A DNA stretch of 60,000 nt from Phoronis australis (Eukaryota > Phoronida > Phoronidae). Location: assembly GCA_002633005.1 (NCBI GenBank), contig NMRA01000106.1, positions 293,655-353,654 on the forward strand. Reading direction: 5' to 3'. The position numbers and the translations under genes were made by a program. The notes beneath the pieces are model-generated. The model ran no database searches, had not been told where the DNA came from, and saw nothing but the letters and a program-made list of their open reading frames with translations. Of this stretch, positions 22,885 through 35,000 are shown piece after piece. Position 1 is the stretch's first letter. Each line of letters opens with the position of its first letter.

Positions 22885-25800
22885 CGATAATAATAATAAT
22901 AATAATAACAACGATAATAATAATAATAATAACAACGATAATAATAATAATAATAGTAATAACAGAATCCGTTTTTAAATTCATTCTAAATTCGCTTGAA
23001 CTACGTATATGGATCGTTGAAAATTATTTAATTAGAGTATATTAAACTATAATGTTTTCCATGACAAAGTTCTATACACCTTATCTGTTAGTGATGAATA
23101 TACTAGATGTTGAAAACGTTACATGGCAGTGATGAATGCTAGGTGAAATGACAGGGTCTAGGTATTGAGGGAAAAATCAAATTTTCAAATAGTTGCACAG
23201 TAAAGTTTGTCAAATATGCGGGATAAGGGTAGGACCATGAGTGTACCGGTCCCCTACTGAGCATAACAAAATACCGTTTTTAAGACTAGCTGTGTCGTAA
23301 AGGCTAATGCTCGGTTTGTCTTTCGGAGCTTCTGATCGACCTCTTTCCCACATTCTAGATCCAGAGTTGTTTCAAAGTCCCTCGGAAACCAGGTATCAAC
23401 TGTTTTTTAGTTATTATCGTATTTCCCCAATTTTTTACGAAAACTCCAACGACAGCCCACGGTATAAAACGGAGATTCCTTCATCCAATTGTGAGATGCA
23501 TAATGATCACTATCTATACGCAACAAGGTGCCTCAAACTTGTTGAGCCACAAGCCTCGACATCTAAATCCGAATTTTCCAGCTAATAATCTGCAATTACA
23601 GATTAAACATATACACGTGACCTTAAACATATACACGTGACCTTAAACATATACACGTGACCTTAAACATATACACGTGACCTTAAACATATATGCTCGT
23701 GACACGTGACACCGTTCATCCTTTAATTAAATGTCTGTCAATATCTATCAATTTTCTCCACCCATCAACGAATGATGTCCATTGCTATGCTGCTACTATT
23801 TAATACAGGTTTTCTGTAATTCAATGCAGCTTGAAACATTGGTTTTAGACAACGAAACTAAATTCCTTTAATAACAGTTACGTACTCTATACATTGCCGA
23901 CCTTCGTATGTCTCTGAATGGATGGGAAAACTATATGCAAATGTTTTCAAAATATTACTGCGTTTTAGCACATAGACGTCGAAGACGATACCTTGTGCTT
24001 AACCTCTACCAAATGCTTTCGCTATGACAGAAAACAAAGTGAATAAACATCGCTGATCGCGAATTATGTCTCATTAAACTTGCAAAAACTCGAGTCACGA
24101 ACAGTGACGTACGAAACTTTGCCATTTGCCAAAAATCTGAAATCGAGGTATTTTTAGTGCAGCCAATGACTTATGGTTTCCGGACGCATCACTGAGTTTC
24201 GTAGAATGCTAACAAAATGCGTTTTAACGTTTTATGGTTCAGCTCCGCCTTCAGTAGACCTTCGTCTAGTGAGCTAGCTGCTCCCGAGCGTATATTAAAA
24301 TCCCATTATCGGTTTTGCGGCCGAAAACGAAATTTTTGAATTATTGTTCGATAATATGGACAGTCTTGAAGTCATGAAACAACAAAACCTGTTATGCTTG
24401 TCTACTTTCTTTGCAAATCGCCAATTCTCGCCGTTTTCTGCCAGTCATTCGCCGAAATCAAGACCTGCAACTTCCGCCGCCAATTAAACACGCTTAAATT
24501 ACTCTTCCGTTTAACCAGTGGGCTTTACAGCTCCGCATGCTATCCTTGAATTGCGACCGCTGAGGTTGTGGGTTCGATTACCGTTGGGGCTAATATCAGT
24601 TTTCTCGTCAACAATATCACTTTGGTACCCGTTAATATGAGCGTTCAACAATTTAATCAAGTCGCGGAAGACATTGACTTGAGTGTTGCTTCAGCGTAGG
24701 CTATGGGCGGATTGAAAGGCCTGGGACACGGCCCTTGCCTAGCGTAGGATAAGGGTTAAAACCGTTAGCATGTCGTGCTCACGCCCCGGCAACGTTTTTC
24801 TTAAATGGAGTATCGAGTATCCTTGGCGTTAGTGTATCTCGTTGGGGGAGGGAGGTTTCAGCATTAAATTTATTTGAGTTGTTCCCTTTTGACCAACAAA
24901 CCCCTGTCGGCGTGTCCATGGGAGCACGCGCGTGATGGTCCGGAACTGAACCTAGAGTTATCTCAACGCAGTCGAAGTGGCACGATCCCTGTTACTATCC
25001 TGTAATATTTATCACAATTCTACCAGTTCATTTTATTTTTTTCAGCTTCAGATGTCGCATTGCCTCAGTCTGCAAGTTGCAACTTCGAAGACAATGTATG
25101 CGGCTTTATGCAAGACGACACGGACCAATTTGATTGGACAAGATTCACAGGAGCAACAAAGTCGCGACTTACAGGGCCTTCATTCGATCACACCTATAAG
25201 GAAACGTATCCGGGTAAGATTAAAAGAACTTTCCGGCCTAAATTTAATTCGCAACCGTACTTTTCAACTGTCTGTTTGGTTTCCTGGGCCGTAGTCTTTA
25301 ATGAGGGTCAGAGAAACTTCACCCCTGCGCATAGCCAATATCACCCAATTTTAGATGCGGGATAACAAATAAGGACTTTAGCGGATGATCTAAGCACATC
25401 AACTTTCTCGGGTTCTATTTCCATTCATTGCAAATTAATGAACGTCCTCATGAACGCAACGAGGCTCTAAAGCTTTCGAATTTCAGGCTTTCCTGTCCTG
25501 CCAGCTGTAAAAGTTCTCGGGATAAAAACTAACTGCACCTCTATATTTCTCAGATAACAAAACATTCGTAGTCAATTGGTGAAGTATTGGGTTACATATC
25601 TAATTATTGCTTTGTGAATAATTAATGTTGCAATTCTTCCTGATATTTGGGCGACGATATATTCTGCTGTGCCTGGTTTGACAATGAATTTTACATGCAC
25701 CTGCAGGTCATTACATGTACGCCGAAAGTTCTAGCCCGAGAAAAATCAACGAAAAATCGAGATTGTATTCTTTGCGCTACCCTGCCAGTCCTCGAGGATA

Positions 25801-27150
25801 TTGTGTTGTGTTTTGGTATCACATGTATGGGGAAAATATAGGCTCCATGAACGTGTATATTAAACGCGACAAGGAAATTTTATCTACACCGGACATCCGC
25901 ATCGAAGGAAACCAGGGGAACACTTGGAAAAGAGCTCAGCAAACTGTGAACGGCAGTGTGAAAGGCTTTCGTGTAAGTGCAAAGCGCTTTTCTGACCATT
26001 TCATATCGCCCTCTATTGGTGACTTCAATGGAAACCTGTACATGTACATGGCTAGCTTCACACATCTACTGCCTCAAAAATAACTGTATCTCTGACGACA
26101 GGCGACAAGAAATCTCGATTACTGTTTTTTCCGTTAGCAGCCTGATGACAGTGGCGTCTGAATAAATTGTGTTCTTATACTCAGCTAATCACTACAAATG
26201 TGTTGTTTAGTTCTCGGTTGTATTAGAAATCACTCTTCCGTTCCAACTGCACGCAAATTTAGCATTCGATGTGTTTTTGCCCAACGTTTTTGATAACATA
26301 ACACATTTATTTTAGTTCATGAATAGAGCCTTATGCGAGTAACCAAGCAGCAAGTCTGCCCATACAGTCAAGCAATATCATTAACTCTGCAAAAATACAC
26401 ATTTTCTGGGAGTGAAAACGTTTAGCCACTGTCAATAACGCAGGAACCGCGTCGAAAAACCTGAGACGTGTGCCCCAAATGCTTTGAATTTTTGTGCGCT
26501 TTCCCAACGCATTTGAATAATCTCAAATCTGTGTATTTACAGTGGCTAGAGGTACTCGATCCTAAAAATTGAACCATCACTCACACGGCACGCTTCGAGT
26601 AAACTACTCAACTATGCCCTCGAACAATTGGACAGTGATTGATTAAGTTTCGAGTCAAAGTCCAAGTCGAGCATAAGTTCGAAAATTAGACAATGGACAT
26701 TCGAATTTGATTGTTTCAAACACAGCCAAGAAATTAAATCTTACGAATAAACCTACGTTTTGTCACAGGTTTGCCTATCATTTTAAATAGGTTATGAACA
26801 CCAAATTTCGCGTATTGCGTACAGAATGGACTGCAAATGCCGATTTCTCATTTTCATGAAAATGCATATAGGGTATTAATATAATAACACATTTGTAGAC
26901 TTTGAATAACTAACAAGGAATGTTCAGAATAATAGAGATTACCAAGAAAAATACCTACATTAATTTTCTCCTACTCTAAGTCGCCTGTCTATTTTAGGCT
27001 GCGAGGGATGAAGCTATCTTTCTCTTACAGTTTCCATGTTGTTTTCAGATTGTTTTCGAGGCTGTCATCGGTATAGGGTACAGAGGAGATATCGCAATTG
27101 ATGACATCAACATTTCACACGGACCGTGCGGACTTCCACCTGTAGGATAA
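19061..27150 (+). CDS. Secreted Sushi (CCP)-MAM domain protein, 6 exons, 320 aa
   Basis: Exons 19061-19144, 19878-20022, 21536-21733, 25046-25213, 25707-25972 and 27049-27150 join in one frame (963 bases with stop). The product has a signal peptide (1-24, core [12 protein letters not shown]), a short linker, a Sushi/CCP module (about 79-138; four cysteines and a Trp before the last), and a complete MAM domain (about 150-316; CNFE start, [22 protein letters not shown], final GPC). It ends four residues later, with no transmembrane segment or GPI signal, so it is predicted to be secreted. Sushi and MAM modules mediate protein-protein contacts in adhesion, matrix and immune proteins; the ligand is unknown. 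Introns flanking the Sushi exon are both phase 1, as in shuffled modules. The upstream TATA and the early signal peptide support the chosen start. The family cannot be named beyond its domains. Confidence 0.88.
19493..19580 (+). repeat. Dispersed repeat family A, copy 2
   Basis: CCTAAAATTTCGAATTACG and GTACGTATTGCCTT follow the order seen at 2950-3066 and 40361-40473. Lies in intron 1 of the Sushi-MAM gene. Confidence 0.45.
19878..20022 (+). CDS. Sushi-MAM gene exon 2 (linker)
   Basis: Acceptor TTCCTTAG, donor GTAAAT; phase 0 to 1. Encodes an acidic linker with [17 protein letters not shown] and ending IARKRS. One cysteine; no known domain. The basic ARKR could be a furin-type site (inference). 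Confidence 0.8.
21536..21733 (+). CDS. Sushi-MAM gene exon 3 (Sushi/CCP domain)
   Basis: Acceptor TTTTAG, donor GTAAGT, phase 1 to 1. One complete Sushi module in one exon: [29 protein letters not shown] and LWSDYYPFC give the four conserved cysteines and the Trp. Confidence 0.93.
22212..22231 (-). repeat. Dispersed repeat word, inverted relative to about 24413
   Basis: The reverse complement of GGCGAGAATTGGCGATTTG here recurs as CAAATCGCCAATTCTCGCC at about 24413-24431, both in intron 3. Probably two copies of a longer, diverged element in opposite orientation. Confidence 0.4.
22799..22962. repeat. AAT/TAA microsatellite with AACAACGAT interruptions
   Basis: About 160 bases of (AAT)n interrupted three times by ACAACGAT words, in intron 3 of the Sushi-MAM gene. 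A short CTG/TTG-rich stretch at 22625-22680 precedes it. Open frames across it (poly-Leu, poly-Ile) are artefacts. Confidence 0.95.
23603..23710 (+). repeat. 20-bp tandem repeat carrying five CACGTG E-boxes
   Basis: TTAAACATATACACGTGACC is repeated four times without change (23603-23682), followed by a degenerate fifth unit whose end again holds ACACGTGAC. CACGTG falls at 23614, 23634, 23654, 23674 and 23703. It is in intron 3 of the Sushi-MAM gene. Confidence 0.95.
24508..24592 (+). mobile_element. tRNA-like (SINE or tRNA pseudogene) segment
   Basis: GTGGGTTCGATTACC at 24568-24582 matches a Pol III B box / T-loop (GGTTCGANNCC, one off), and CCAGTGGGC about 50 bases upstream resembles an A box. 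No clean cloverleaf was found, so this is a tRNA-derived SINE head or decayed tRNA, not a functional tRNA. Confidence 0.4.
25046..25213 (+). CDS. Sushi-MAM gene exon 4 (MAM domain, first part)
   Basis: Acceptor TTTTTTTCAG, donor GTAAGA, phase 1 to 1. Encodes the MAM start: [20 protein letters not shown], then W and a TGPSFDHT segment. Confidence 0.93.
25707..25972 (+). CDS. Sushi-MAM gene exon 5 (MAM domain, middle)
   Basis: Acceptor CACCTGCAG, donor GTAAGT, phase 1 to 0. GHYMYAESS, then [20 protein letters not shown] and [11 protein letters not shown] are the classic MAM core. Confidence 0.95.
27049..27150 (+). CDS. Sushi-MAM gene exon 6 (MAM end and stop)
   Basis: Acceptor GTTTTCAG, phase 0. 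[20 protein letters not shown] completes the MAM fold; the last cysteine is in GPCG and TAA is at 27148-27150. A possible poly(A) signal ATTAAA is at 27319-27324. Confidence 0.93.
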   Translation: MVFEAVIGIGYRGDIAIDDINISHGPCGLPPVG

Positions 27151-28708
27151 CGTCTCACTGCTGCAGCCTTTTCAACACGTCAATCAATTTTCAGTTATAA
27201 AACCTTGGTGCTTTTCTGTGGTGCTTTTTTGTAAAAGCATTTTACATTGTATTTTATAACAAAATGTTGACACAATGTTGGATCTCGTGCAGTATATGCC
27301 CAATTGGTTCTCAAATGCATTAAATTACCATGACAACGCCTTTTTTACTTGATCGATTAGTGACTTACTAACCAAAGAAATTGGGGGCATGGCATAATTA
27401 TAATTTGGATTCTGGTGTACAAAACCAGTATAACTATTCTGTACACCGAAACTGGGTTGCGTAGTCATACCGATGTCGTGTTTGGCCGCGAAATACAGCT
27501 GCATCAGAGGGGTTCTTAGTCTGTCACACCAAATCCGGTCTCTGCCAGTCCGATCCTCTCATAAAATCACAATAGCAGGGACTGGCGAGTGGGATAAGTG
27601 TACACATGTAGAAACTGCAACTTTGGCCAGAGACGTATCAAAAGTGACAGCATCCTCAATGCTTTACTGAACTCATCTTGGCCTTATCTTTTCTAATGTT
27701 TAGTCGGTTCCCTCTCAGTTTTAGGACAATGTACAATGTAGCAAACACCACCTATAACAGTGCCGTAGGCAGCGGGGGTGCTTGGGTGGGCGTGGGCACG
27801 TGCCCCCCATAAAGTTTGCAGGAGTCAGGGTTAAACCGTGGCAACCAACAAAGGCGTTGGGCCGGGGACAGTCGCGAAAAACAAGGCTGCAAAATACGGA
27901 TAAGAGATAAAATTCAAGAGAACATTTAACTACTCAGTATCAGTGCATGGTTCAGCTTTTGAGGACCCTGGCCAGGACATCGTTGTTAGGGTCTCCGTTT
28001 TAGCAGCATAAGTCGTCTAAACGCATTTGAAAACTTGCACTTAATCATTCATACATATATTTCGATAAATCAAAAAAAAATGTTAAAAAGAAGCTTTGGC
28101 GGGGCGTATTAATTCATTGGATTTTTAACTAAATTTGCGACTCCTGTTTTATAAAGTTAGGGTTCGTGATTTAAACATCGGAGTTAGTGTTTTCCGGGCT
28201 GGTTAGTTGTTTTGAAGGTGTAGGGATATGTTTTCGACTCTGGGATGTCAGTTTTACACTGGGATTCCAATTTCGATGGAACACCTTGAATCAGATGTCT
28301 TCAAACTTGCCAGTTGACCTGACAGAGCCCGGCCTAACAAGTGCAACTACATGACAGTATTGCGTAAAATGCACTGAAATTTAAATACTACAAAATGGAC
28401 ATGTACAAAAGTAGCCACGTTTTATCATCTTTATTTCACAATTGTGCGTTGACACCACCACAGTTAAGATGGCTTCGACAACAATTACATGCAGCTCAAA
28501 ACACCAAACGGTAATAATTCCTTCTAAAATGTAATAACGTTTCTACATATATATACACATGCCAATGAGGCAAAACATAACTGTTGTAAACGCCGGGTTT
28601 CGGCAGTCAAAGAAACAAATTTTTATTCAACTAAACTGTTTACGGCTATAAAACAAGTCCCAGGTATATATGTAGTTCCTTAGTTTGACGAGAGATGGTG
28701 TGTCGGCT
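27151..28708. other. Intergenic stretch with element-like fragments
   Basis: No gene recognised. GTGCCGTAGGCAGCGGGGG at about 27761 looks like the end of a transposable element. The frame at 27473-27670 shows no domain. Confidence 0.35.
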
Positions 28709-30230
28709 TGTTATGCCCCCACATATTTATTTGTGGACGCATTATGCCGTCATCTCTGTCCGTCCGTCCTTCCGGGCGGCGTCCGCCGGCGTCCGTCCGG
28801 CGTCCGCTGCTCTATCCCCAAAACCCTTTGACATGGCGTTCATGAAATTTGGCACATGTATTCCATTCATGAATGGGACGGCATGAGCGAACTTTCGGAC
28901 GGATCCGACTACCGGTGTGCCCCCTAGTGGCAATATTAATTTTTTACGCTTATCTCAAGTCCTCAACGGATTTTCATGAAATTTGATATGTAGGTACCTA
29001 TTAGTGAGGTGACGCTATCCTCCCGTTTTTGGATGGATTCAAAGTAGTTTGCGCCACCTAGTGGCCATTTTTACTGTTTTCGAGTCTGTTTTTTTGCGTC
29101 CACCCCTTTATCAACCAAACCGCTCAAAGTATGATTGTGAAAATTAGCATGTATGTGCTTACTATGAAGAGGACAGTTGACGATGATTTTCCGACGATTT
29201 CGACTACTGTGGCTCCTCCTAGTGGCAGTTTTGTTTTGCGCCTATGGCTGTATCTCCTAAACCGTTCGCAGGATCTTTACGAAATTTAGTAAGAATATTT
29301 ATATGATGTTAACAACGGACGACGACGACTTCTGGACGGATCCGACTACCGGTGTTCCCCTTAGTGGCAATTGTTTACGTTTACCTTTGTATCTTCAAAA
29401 GTCCTTAACCGATTTTCATGAAATTTAATATGTAGGCACCTATTAGTGAGATGACGCTATCCTCCTGTTTTCGGATGGATTCGACGTAGTTTGCGTCACC
29501 TTGTGGCTATTTTTACTGTTTTCGAGTCTGTTTATGTGTCCACCCCGCCATCAACCAAATCGCTCAAAGGATGATTGTGAAAATTGGCATGTATGTGCTT
29601 ACTACAAAGAGGACGGTTGACGATGGTTTTCCGACAATTTCGATTACTGTGGCGCCTCTTAGTGGCAGTTTTATTTTTGTTGCGCCTATGGCTGTATCTC
29701 CTAAACCGTTCTCAGGATTAATTTAGCAAGTGTATTTATATGATGTTGACTATGGATGACGACGACTTTCTGACTACTGCTGTGCCCCCTAGTGGCAATT
29801 TTAGTTTTTTACGTTTAACTCAGTATCTTCAAAGGTCCTCAGCAGATTTTAATAAAATTTTAAATATAGGCATATATTGATGTGCTGACGCTATCTTCCT
29901 GTTTTTTGGATGGAATCGAGGTATTTTGCACCACCTAGTGGCCACTTTTGCTGTTTTCAAATCTTGTTTTTGGCGTTCACAATGTATCAACCAAATCATT
30001 TGAAAATTGGCAAATATGTTCTCAGTGTGAAGACGACCTTTGATGATGGTGACTGACCACTGTGGCGCCTCCTGGTGGTAGTGGCGGATCCAACGGACAC
30101 TGTGTCCACTAGTGACAATTTCATTTAATTCTGTTTTCCTTTGTTTCTCTGACAGATTTTCATGAAATATGGCATGTTCTTGTTTTTGGATGGATTGCAT
30201 TGGTTTTGCCCCATCTAGTGACCATTTTTA
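28709..30230 (+). repeat. CTAGTGG satellite-like array with higher-order period of about 435 bp
   Basis: CTAGTGG or a one-base variant recurs at about 28924, 29058, 29219, 29362, 29503, 29658, 29790, 29936, 30070 and 30214, on average every 145 bases. Three diverged monomer types alternate (CCCCCTAGTGGCAAT; CACCTAGTGGCC; CTCCTAGTGGCAG), making a repeated unit of about 430-440 bases (starts near 28904, 29341 and 29771). The GTCCGTCCGTCC-rich segment at 28755-28805 lies in the leading monomer. Open frames inside are repeat artefacts. Confidence 0.85.
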
Positions 30231-31779
30231 CGATACAAATAAATAACCCTAAAAGCACACCATTTGCGATGCATTCGTGGGGGTATTTCAACGCTCCGCG
30301 TTGCTCTTGTCTGTTTATTCCGGAGACTGAGGCGTATCCCACCTTGGTCTAGGCAATTACATCGCCCTGGATGCCACAAAAAATTACGAATTTCAAAGTA
30401 CAGTAACTAAAATCAAATGAAGTATGCATATATGCAAATGGAATTATAATTTACGATTCAGTCAAGATAATTTGAACAAATCGATGAAAATCTGTCGTGG
30501 TTTGCTCGAGTTTCTCTTAGCGGATGTCATTTTGAAGAAGTTACGCGAAATCCCGCATGTTGACGAATAAAATGTCTAAGGGACACAAATCTTACAAATT
30601 TCACCGGATACCTTCCCATGCTATTTTGCAAGTGTCACGCGCCATCGTCACGCGCTTCGCCGAGACTCGCGCTATCCTTTGCCTAACTCACGTGACTCAG
30701 TTGAAATACATGTACTTTGTGGTAATTGACCTATCGCCAGGATTATGACGGACGGCTTAATTGACCAATCAGAACGCAGCATTCTTGGCACACCTTCGTC
30801 TGCGTTTCCAAGCCGCCATTTTACCCGAAAAACCCACACGCAGTCGAGTAAAATTTACTTTAGTCTATGCCTCAAGAAATTGTCCGCTAAGAATGGGGAA
30901 ACGGTGTTGATATGACGTGTGTAGCACCGACAGTCGTTATGCTGCTCCAGAATAATATCCCGTCATTTTTTGGCATGTCCTAAGCCGAAAAATGATGTTG
31001 AAAAGCGTAAACTATGGATCAAACTGTACGGCCACACGAGCAGCTGAACTTAGCGATGTTGCTTGATAACTCGAAGGCTATAGTAAACACAAATGTATTC
31101 GTTGCAAAATACGCACTTTTCAGCTTGGTGGCTATGGTGCAGGGCTATCTCAGATTTAGACTCCCGAGTTGGCTACGTCTGGTCGCCTTTGTCTCGGCAC
31201 CTGCTGGATCTCAGCACTCTAGCGGTAGTCCCCGGAAATTGTTGTTTTCAAGGACATTTTTATTTTATGTTTTTTTATTTATTTCAACAGACATTATTTT
31301 GTTTCGTATCAAAAATAAAGTTTTGTTATTCATAAGCCGTAAGCTGGCGTTCAACTGAACTTCTCTCCCGGTCAAAATTCAGAGTTTCGATCTGCACAGG
31401 GAAGGGCACTGGATTACTGCCGGAACTCAAAGCCTTGGTCGAGCTGTTGTCACTAAAAATAAACTGTTGAATTACTTTTTGACGTGTACCTCTAGTATAC
31501 ACTATGTCTGTAGAGTTAGAGAGAGCTCATTTTGGAGTGGTTCAAACATGATATTTAGATTTATGAAGCTTTAAAGAAGAATTTTTGTAAATACCCTATT
31601 TTTGCAACTACTACACCAAACTTGTAATCTTTTGTAACCATACCACAACTTAGTGATCCATGCTACCTTCAAAATTAAATGAAAGCTACCTTTATGGAAT
31701 GAAACTACAAAAAATGCCAAGTTCATAAGAAGGTAGGCCTAATTTAAATGTCTTAATAGTGCAAACGGACAATTCCATA
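30231..31779. other. Intergenic stretch without recognised gene
   Basis: GC-richer segment at about 30620-30850 with several CACGTGA and ACGCG words; may be an element or old promoter. The frames at 31014-31358 show no domain. Confidence 0.35.
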
Positions 31780-32080
31780 GGCGGATTTAGGGGGGTGGGG
31801 TGGAGGGGCCCCAGCCCCCCTTGGCTGCGGCAAGAAAAATGAAACAGCAAGAGTGTGAGGAAATATTGAGTTCAGTAACTAGGACCGGTAGCAGAAGAGG
31901 GGGCTCAGACCCCAGATCGCGGCGGAATCGTGTTCCTGTTTTTTTTAGTCCACCGATAGATTTTCTGAACAGAAGGTCCAACGGTCTACATCCCTGGCCG
32001 CCTGTGCACATACAATTGCACTTTGCCCAATTCCACGAGGCAACATATGTTGGGCCCCCCTGTGGTATCCTAGATCCGCC
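31780..32080. mobile_element. Short element with GGCGGATYTAGG terminal inverted repeats
   Basis: The left end GGCGGATTTAGG is matched by the right end CCTAGATCCGCC (reverse complement GGCGGATCTAGG, one mismatch). The ends are flanked by G- and C-runs (GGGGGGTGGGG; GGGCCCCCCTG). About 300 bp without a convincing transposase: a non-autonomous DNA transposon. Single ends of the same kind occur at about 4727 and 8461. Confidence 0.6.
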
Positions 32081-35000
32081 ACTGATTTCCAGACATTAAT
32101 TTTACTTAGACACCGTGACAGCCCTAGACCTACCGGAGGACGAGATGAGTGCGTACCTGAGCTATGAACCTGAATTTTTTGATCAAAATATTTCATTACA
32201 AGATTAGAAAAGCTATCGAGTCGATCTAATCAGAGACTATAGTGCATGTCTTGTCTGTAATCTATGACCTACTTTACTCCAGGAGTCCCACCAGTTGTGA
32301 CCTACTTTTCATTTGGCGAAATTTAGCAGACGACAGAATAAAAATATCGGTGAATCTTCACTGATTTTATTCGAAAGATCATGAAATCTATGTAATCATA
32401 CAGATAATTCGACTTTAAGGTACATACCCAGCTTTACAAGAACATATCGTATCCGTGGCCTTGTCATTTGTCAGGTGAAGGTGGCCCCGAGGCCGAGGGG
32501 TTCTTCCGGATTTTCGCTGGCTCCTCGAGCACTTATTTTTTTATCGTCACCTTTACAAATTCCCATATCATGAACGTACGATTCACTGTTGAAAAGCATG
32601 GCCTCTTGTCTCTGCCGACGCGTATTCAAGTAGTGCAAAAACACTCATCGATTCCACCAGGAACGTCATTTAGCCATAGACTATAGATAGCGACAGTGTA
32701 TTTGTCTCTGCCATCTCGTTCGAATGTCGGGTATCACGTGACTTTTCGCATAGGGGCGGAGCTTGCGATAGGTCAATTGCGCGCGTCGGGAAAAAGTTAA
32801 CAGTGACCAAAAAGTGGAGTCGGAATTCTTCGCCAAACTCACTTTAATTGTCGTTACTAAGCTTCGAAGATATGTGTAGAAGAAGAAAAGATCATTGAAG
32901 AAAGCAAGCGCTTTTTTAAGTGATATTTTTTTAAGTGTGGAACATATTTTTGACGAGGTGAAAACTCTTGATCGGTGACCGGATTTGGCCTACCGCCCGT
33001 TTACAATACACGGAAGAAATTCGTACAGAAAGAGATGGGAAGTATTGTAGCCCCTAACCGGCCAACCGAGGGGCTACGTGTTGTCTAACCTTCTGGTCAT
33101 GAGTCTTAAATTGTTGAATTTGATCTCCACTTAACAGCTCCCAATTCTTTCCGAGTCCTAAATCCAAAATAATGAAAACGATGAAACTAAAGTCTCATAA
33201 CTGTAAGTGGTATAAATAAAACAATTGTGTTTTTGACGAAAGGTGGATCCATGCAAACGCATACGACTGTGTGTAAAAACGGGGACCTTGAACACCATGT
33301 ATGGTGCACTAGCAACGTCACGAGGCTATTGATATTGAATTGTAATGCGACCCGGCGCAAATAAGTGGCAAGGTACAATATAACTGTAAATGTGCGCGAA
33401 ATGGACATAAACTGAGACTTCATCGACTTCAGGTTTCACCCAGACTGGTATAACTTTAAACAAACTTCACGAACTCCAAGTAATAACCAGTACGGATAGG
33501 CCTACACGGCGAGGTCTTCGGAAGAAAAAGCAGGAATCAACCGTAAAAAGGCCTCGAAATATTTTTCAAAACATACATGCCTCGTTGTAGTGGGGTTTCA
33601 AAGGTCATAATTAATTAGTTTCACCAATATTAAAAATTTTCATCAAAATATTGATCTGCAATAATTTGCGAAAAACCAACGATCGCATTCCACAGTTACT
33701 TAAATACACGCTGGGGACATGGCAGCCAGAATGATATAATCAGACAAAACGATATTTCAGTGAATGATAACATCGTTTGATATTGAAGGTTTTCAATTCG
33801 TTTTTGCACCTCAGTTACCCTAAAACGAATGAAATAATGATCCCTGTCAATGCAGTTGAAGTTGTCCGTATTACAGGATGATTATGAAACGAATGAATTC
33901 TTCGCATTCCCCTTTTAGTAAAGAGCTTATAACTGGTCATGTCATCTAAAATTTGTAGACGTGTTCGTTCAATTATTTTTACATAATTATCACCATTCCA
34001 CTCCCGCCTAGTACGGTAGTGAACGCTGGCCTTTTAGAGGATGTGGTCTGACTAAAACTCAAGATCCCTACTAAAGAGGAGATGTCTCGCCGCCACAAAG
34101 GATGAGTGAAATAAATAGGAATAAGCTATTTGGGAGAAATGGCATGTAGGCCAAATAAAGCTGATATCCGGGCGAACCCTGAAATAAAACTTAAATTCAA
34201 AACCAACAGTGTTGATGATGATTTGCGGTAATGTCGAAATGTACATGTAAGTGGTTTCCAACAATCGAGGAATACAGTTACTCTTGGGTGTAATAACTGT
34301 GATTCTCATTATTATTATAATTGTATTTGTTCATTACTATACAATTGCCGCATCGGCGCTCGGTGTTCTAATCATGATTAACAAATTTGAAACACGGGAA
34401 ACTGTATCCGATATGATATGCATCCTTCGTGTCCGTCAATCACAACATGGACCTAACACAAGCAAGGTGCTCATGTTGAAAATAAAAATATAATCAAGAT
34501 ATAGCGTCTGAGACTTGGTTGCAGCAAACAGAATTCAAATGCTCACCTTTTGAACCGTAGCAACTCCCAGGTACTGAGTTACAGGCGAGGTACATTACCG
34601 TACTGTTACGTATAAACGCCAAATTCGATTACGCAAAAGCCTGTTAAAAACATTATTATTAAATAAGAGCCGAATTGGGGGGGGGGGGGGNNNGGGGGTA
34701 ATTCAAAACGAATTGAAAAAACAACCACAATTCAAGTTTATTGGATAATCTAGGACCGCTGAAACCAGAAACCCGGCATCTCGGTTTGTCTTCGACTAAT
34801 ATGTAAGTCAACATGAAGTTAATGCATAAGATGCTTTGTAAGCATTAAAAATAATGAATGACGTGATGGTTGTTACAAAAACGTAAATACCGGTATCATG
34901 CGAAAGCCAGTCCCCTCGTCGTCTCGACAGTGACCAAGGTCCGGCACTGTTCTAAACAATGTTTATTTGTAAGCAAAACTTGTCACACATACCGTGCCGT

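Noticed and set aside
22567-22984. Poly-Leu and poly-Ile frames on the minus strand
   Set aside because: Translations of the AAT microsatellite, not proteins.
23307-23585. 92-residue plus-strand frame in intron 3 of the Sushi-MAM gene
   Set aside because: No recognisable domain, no splice phases that fit the gene.
23603-23710. CRISPR-like regular repeat
   Set aside because: Units are contiguous with no unique spacers; eukaryotic tandem repeat.
29829-30200. 123-residue minus-strand frame
   Set aside because: Lies wholly in the CTAGTGG repeat array; open by chance in repeated sequence, with no domain.
33044-33078. Hairpin TAGCCCCT...AGGGGCTA
   Set aside because: Arms of only 8 bases; expected by chance in 60 kb.
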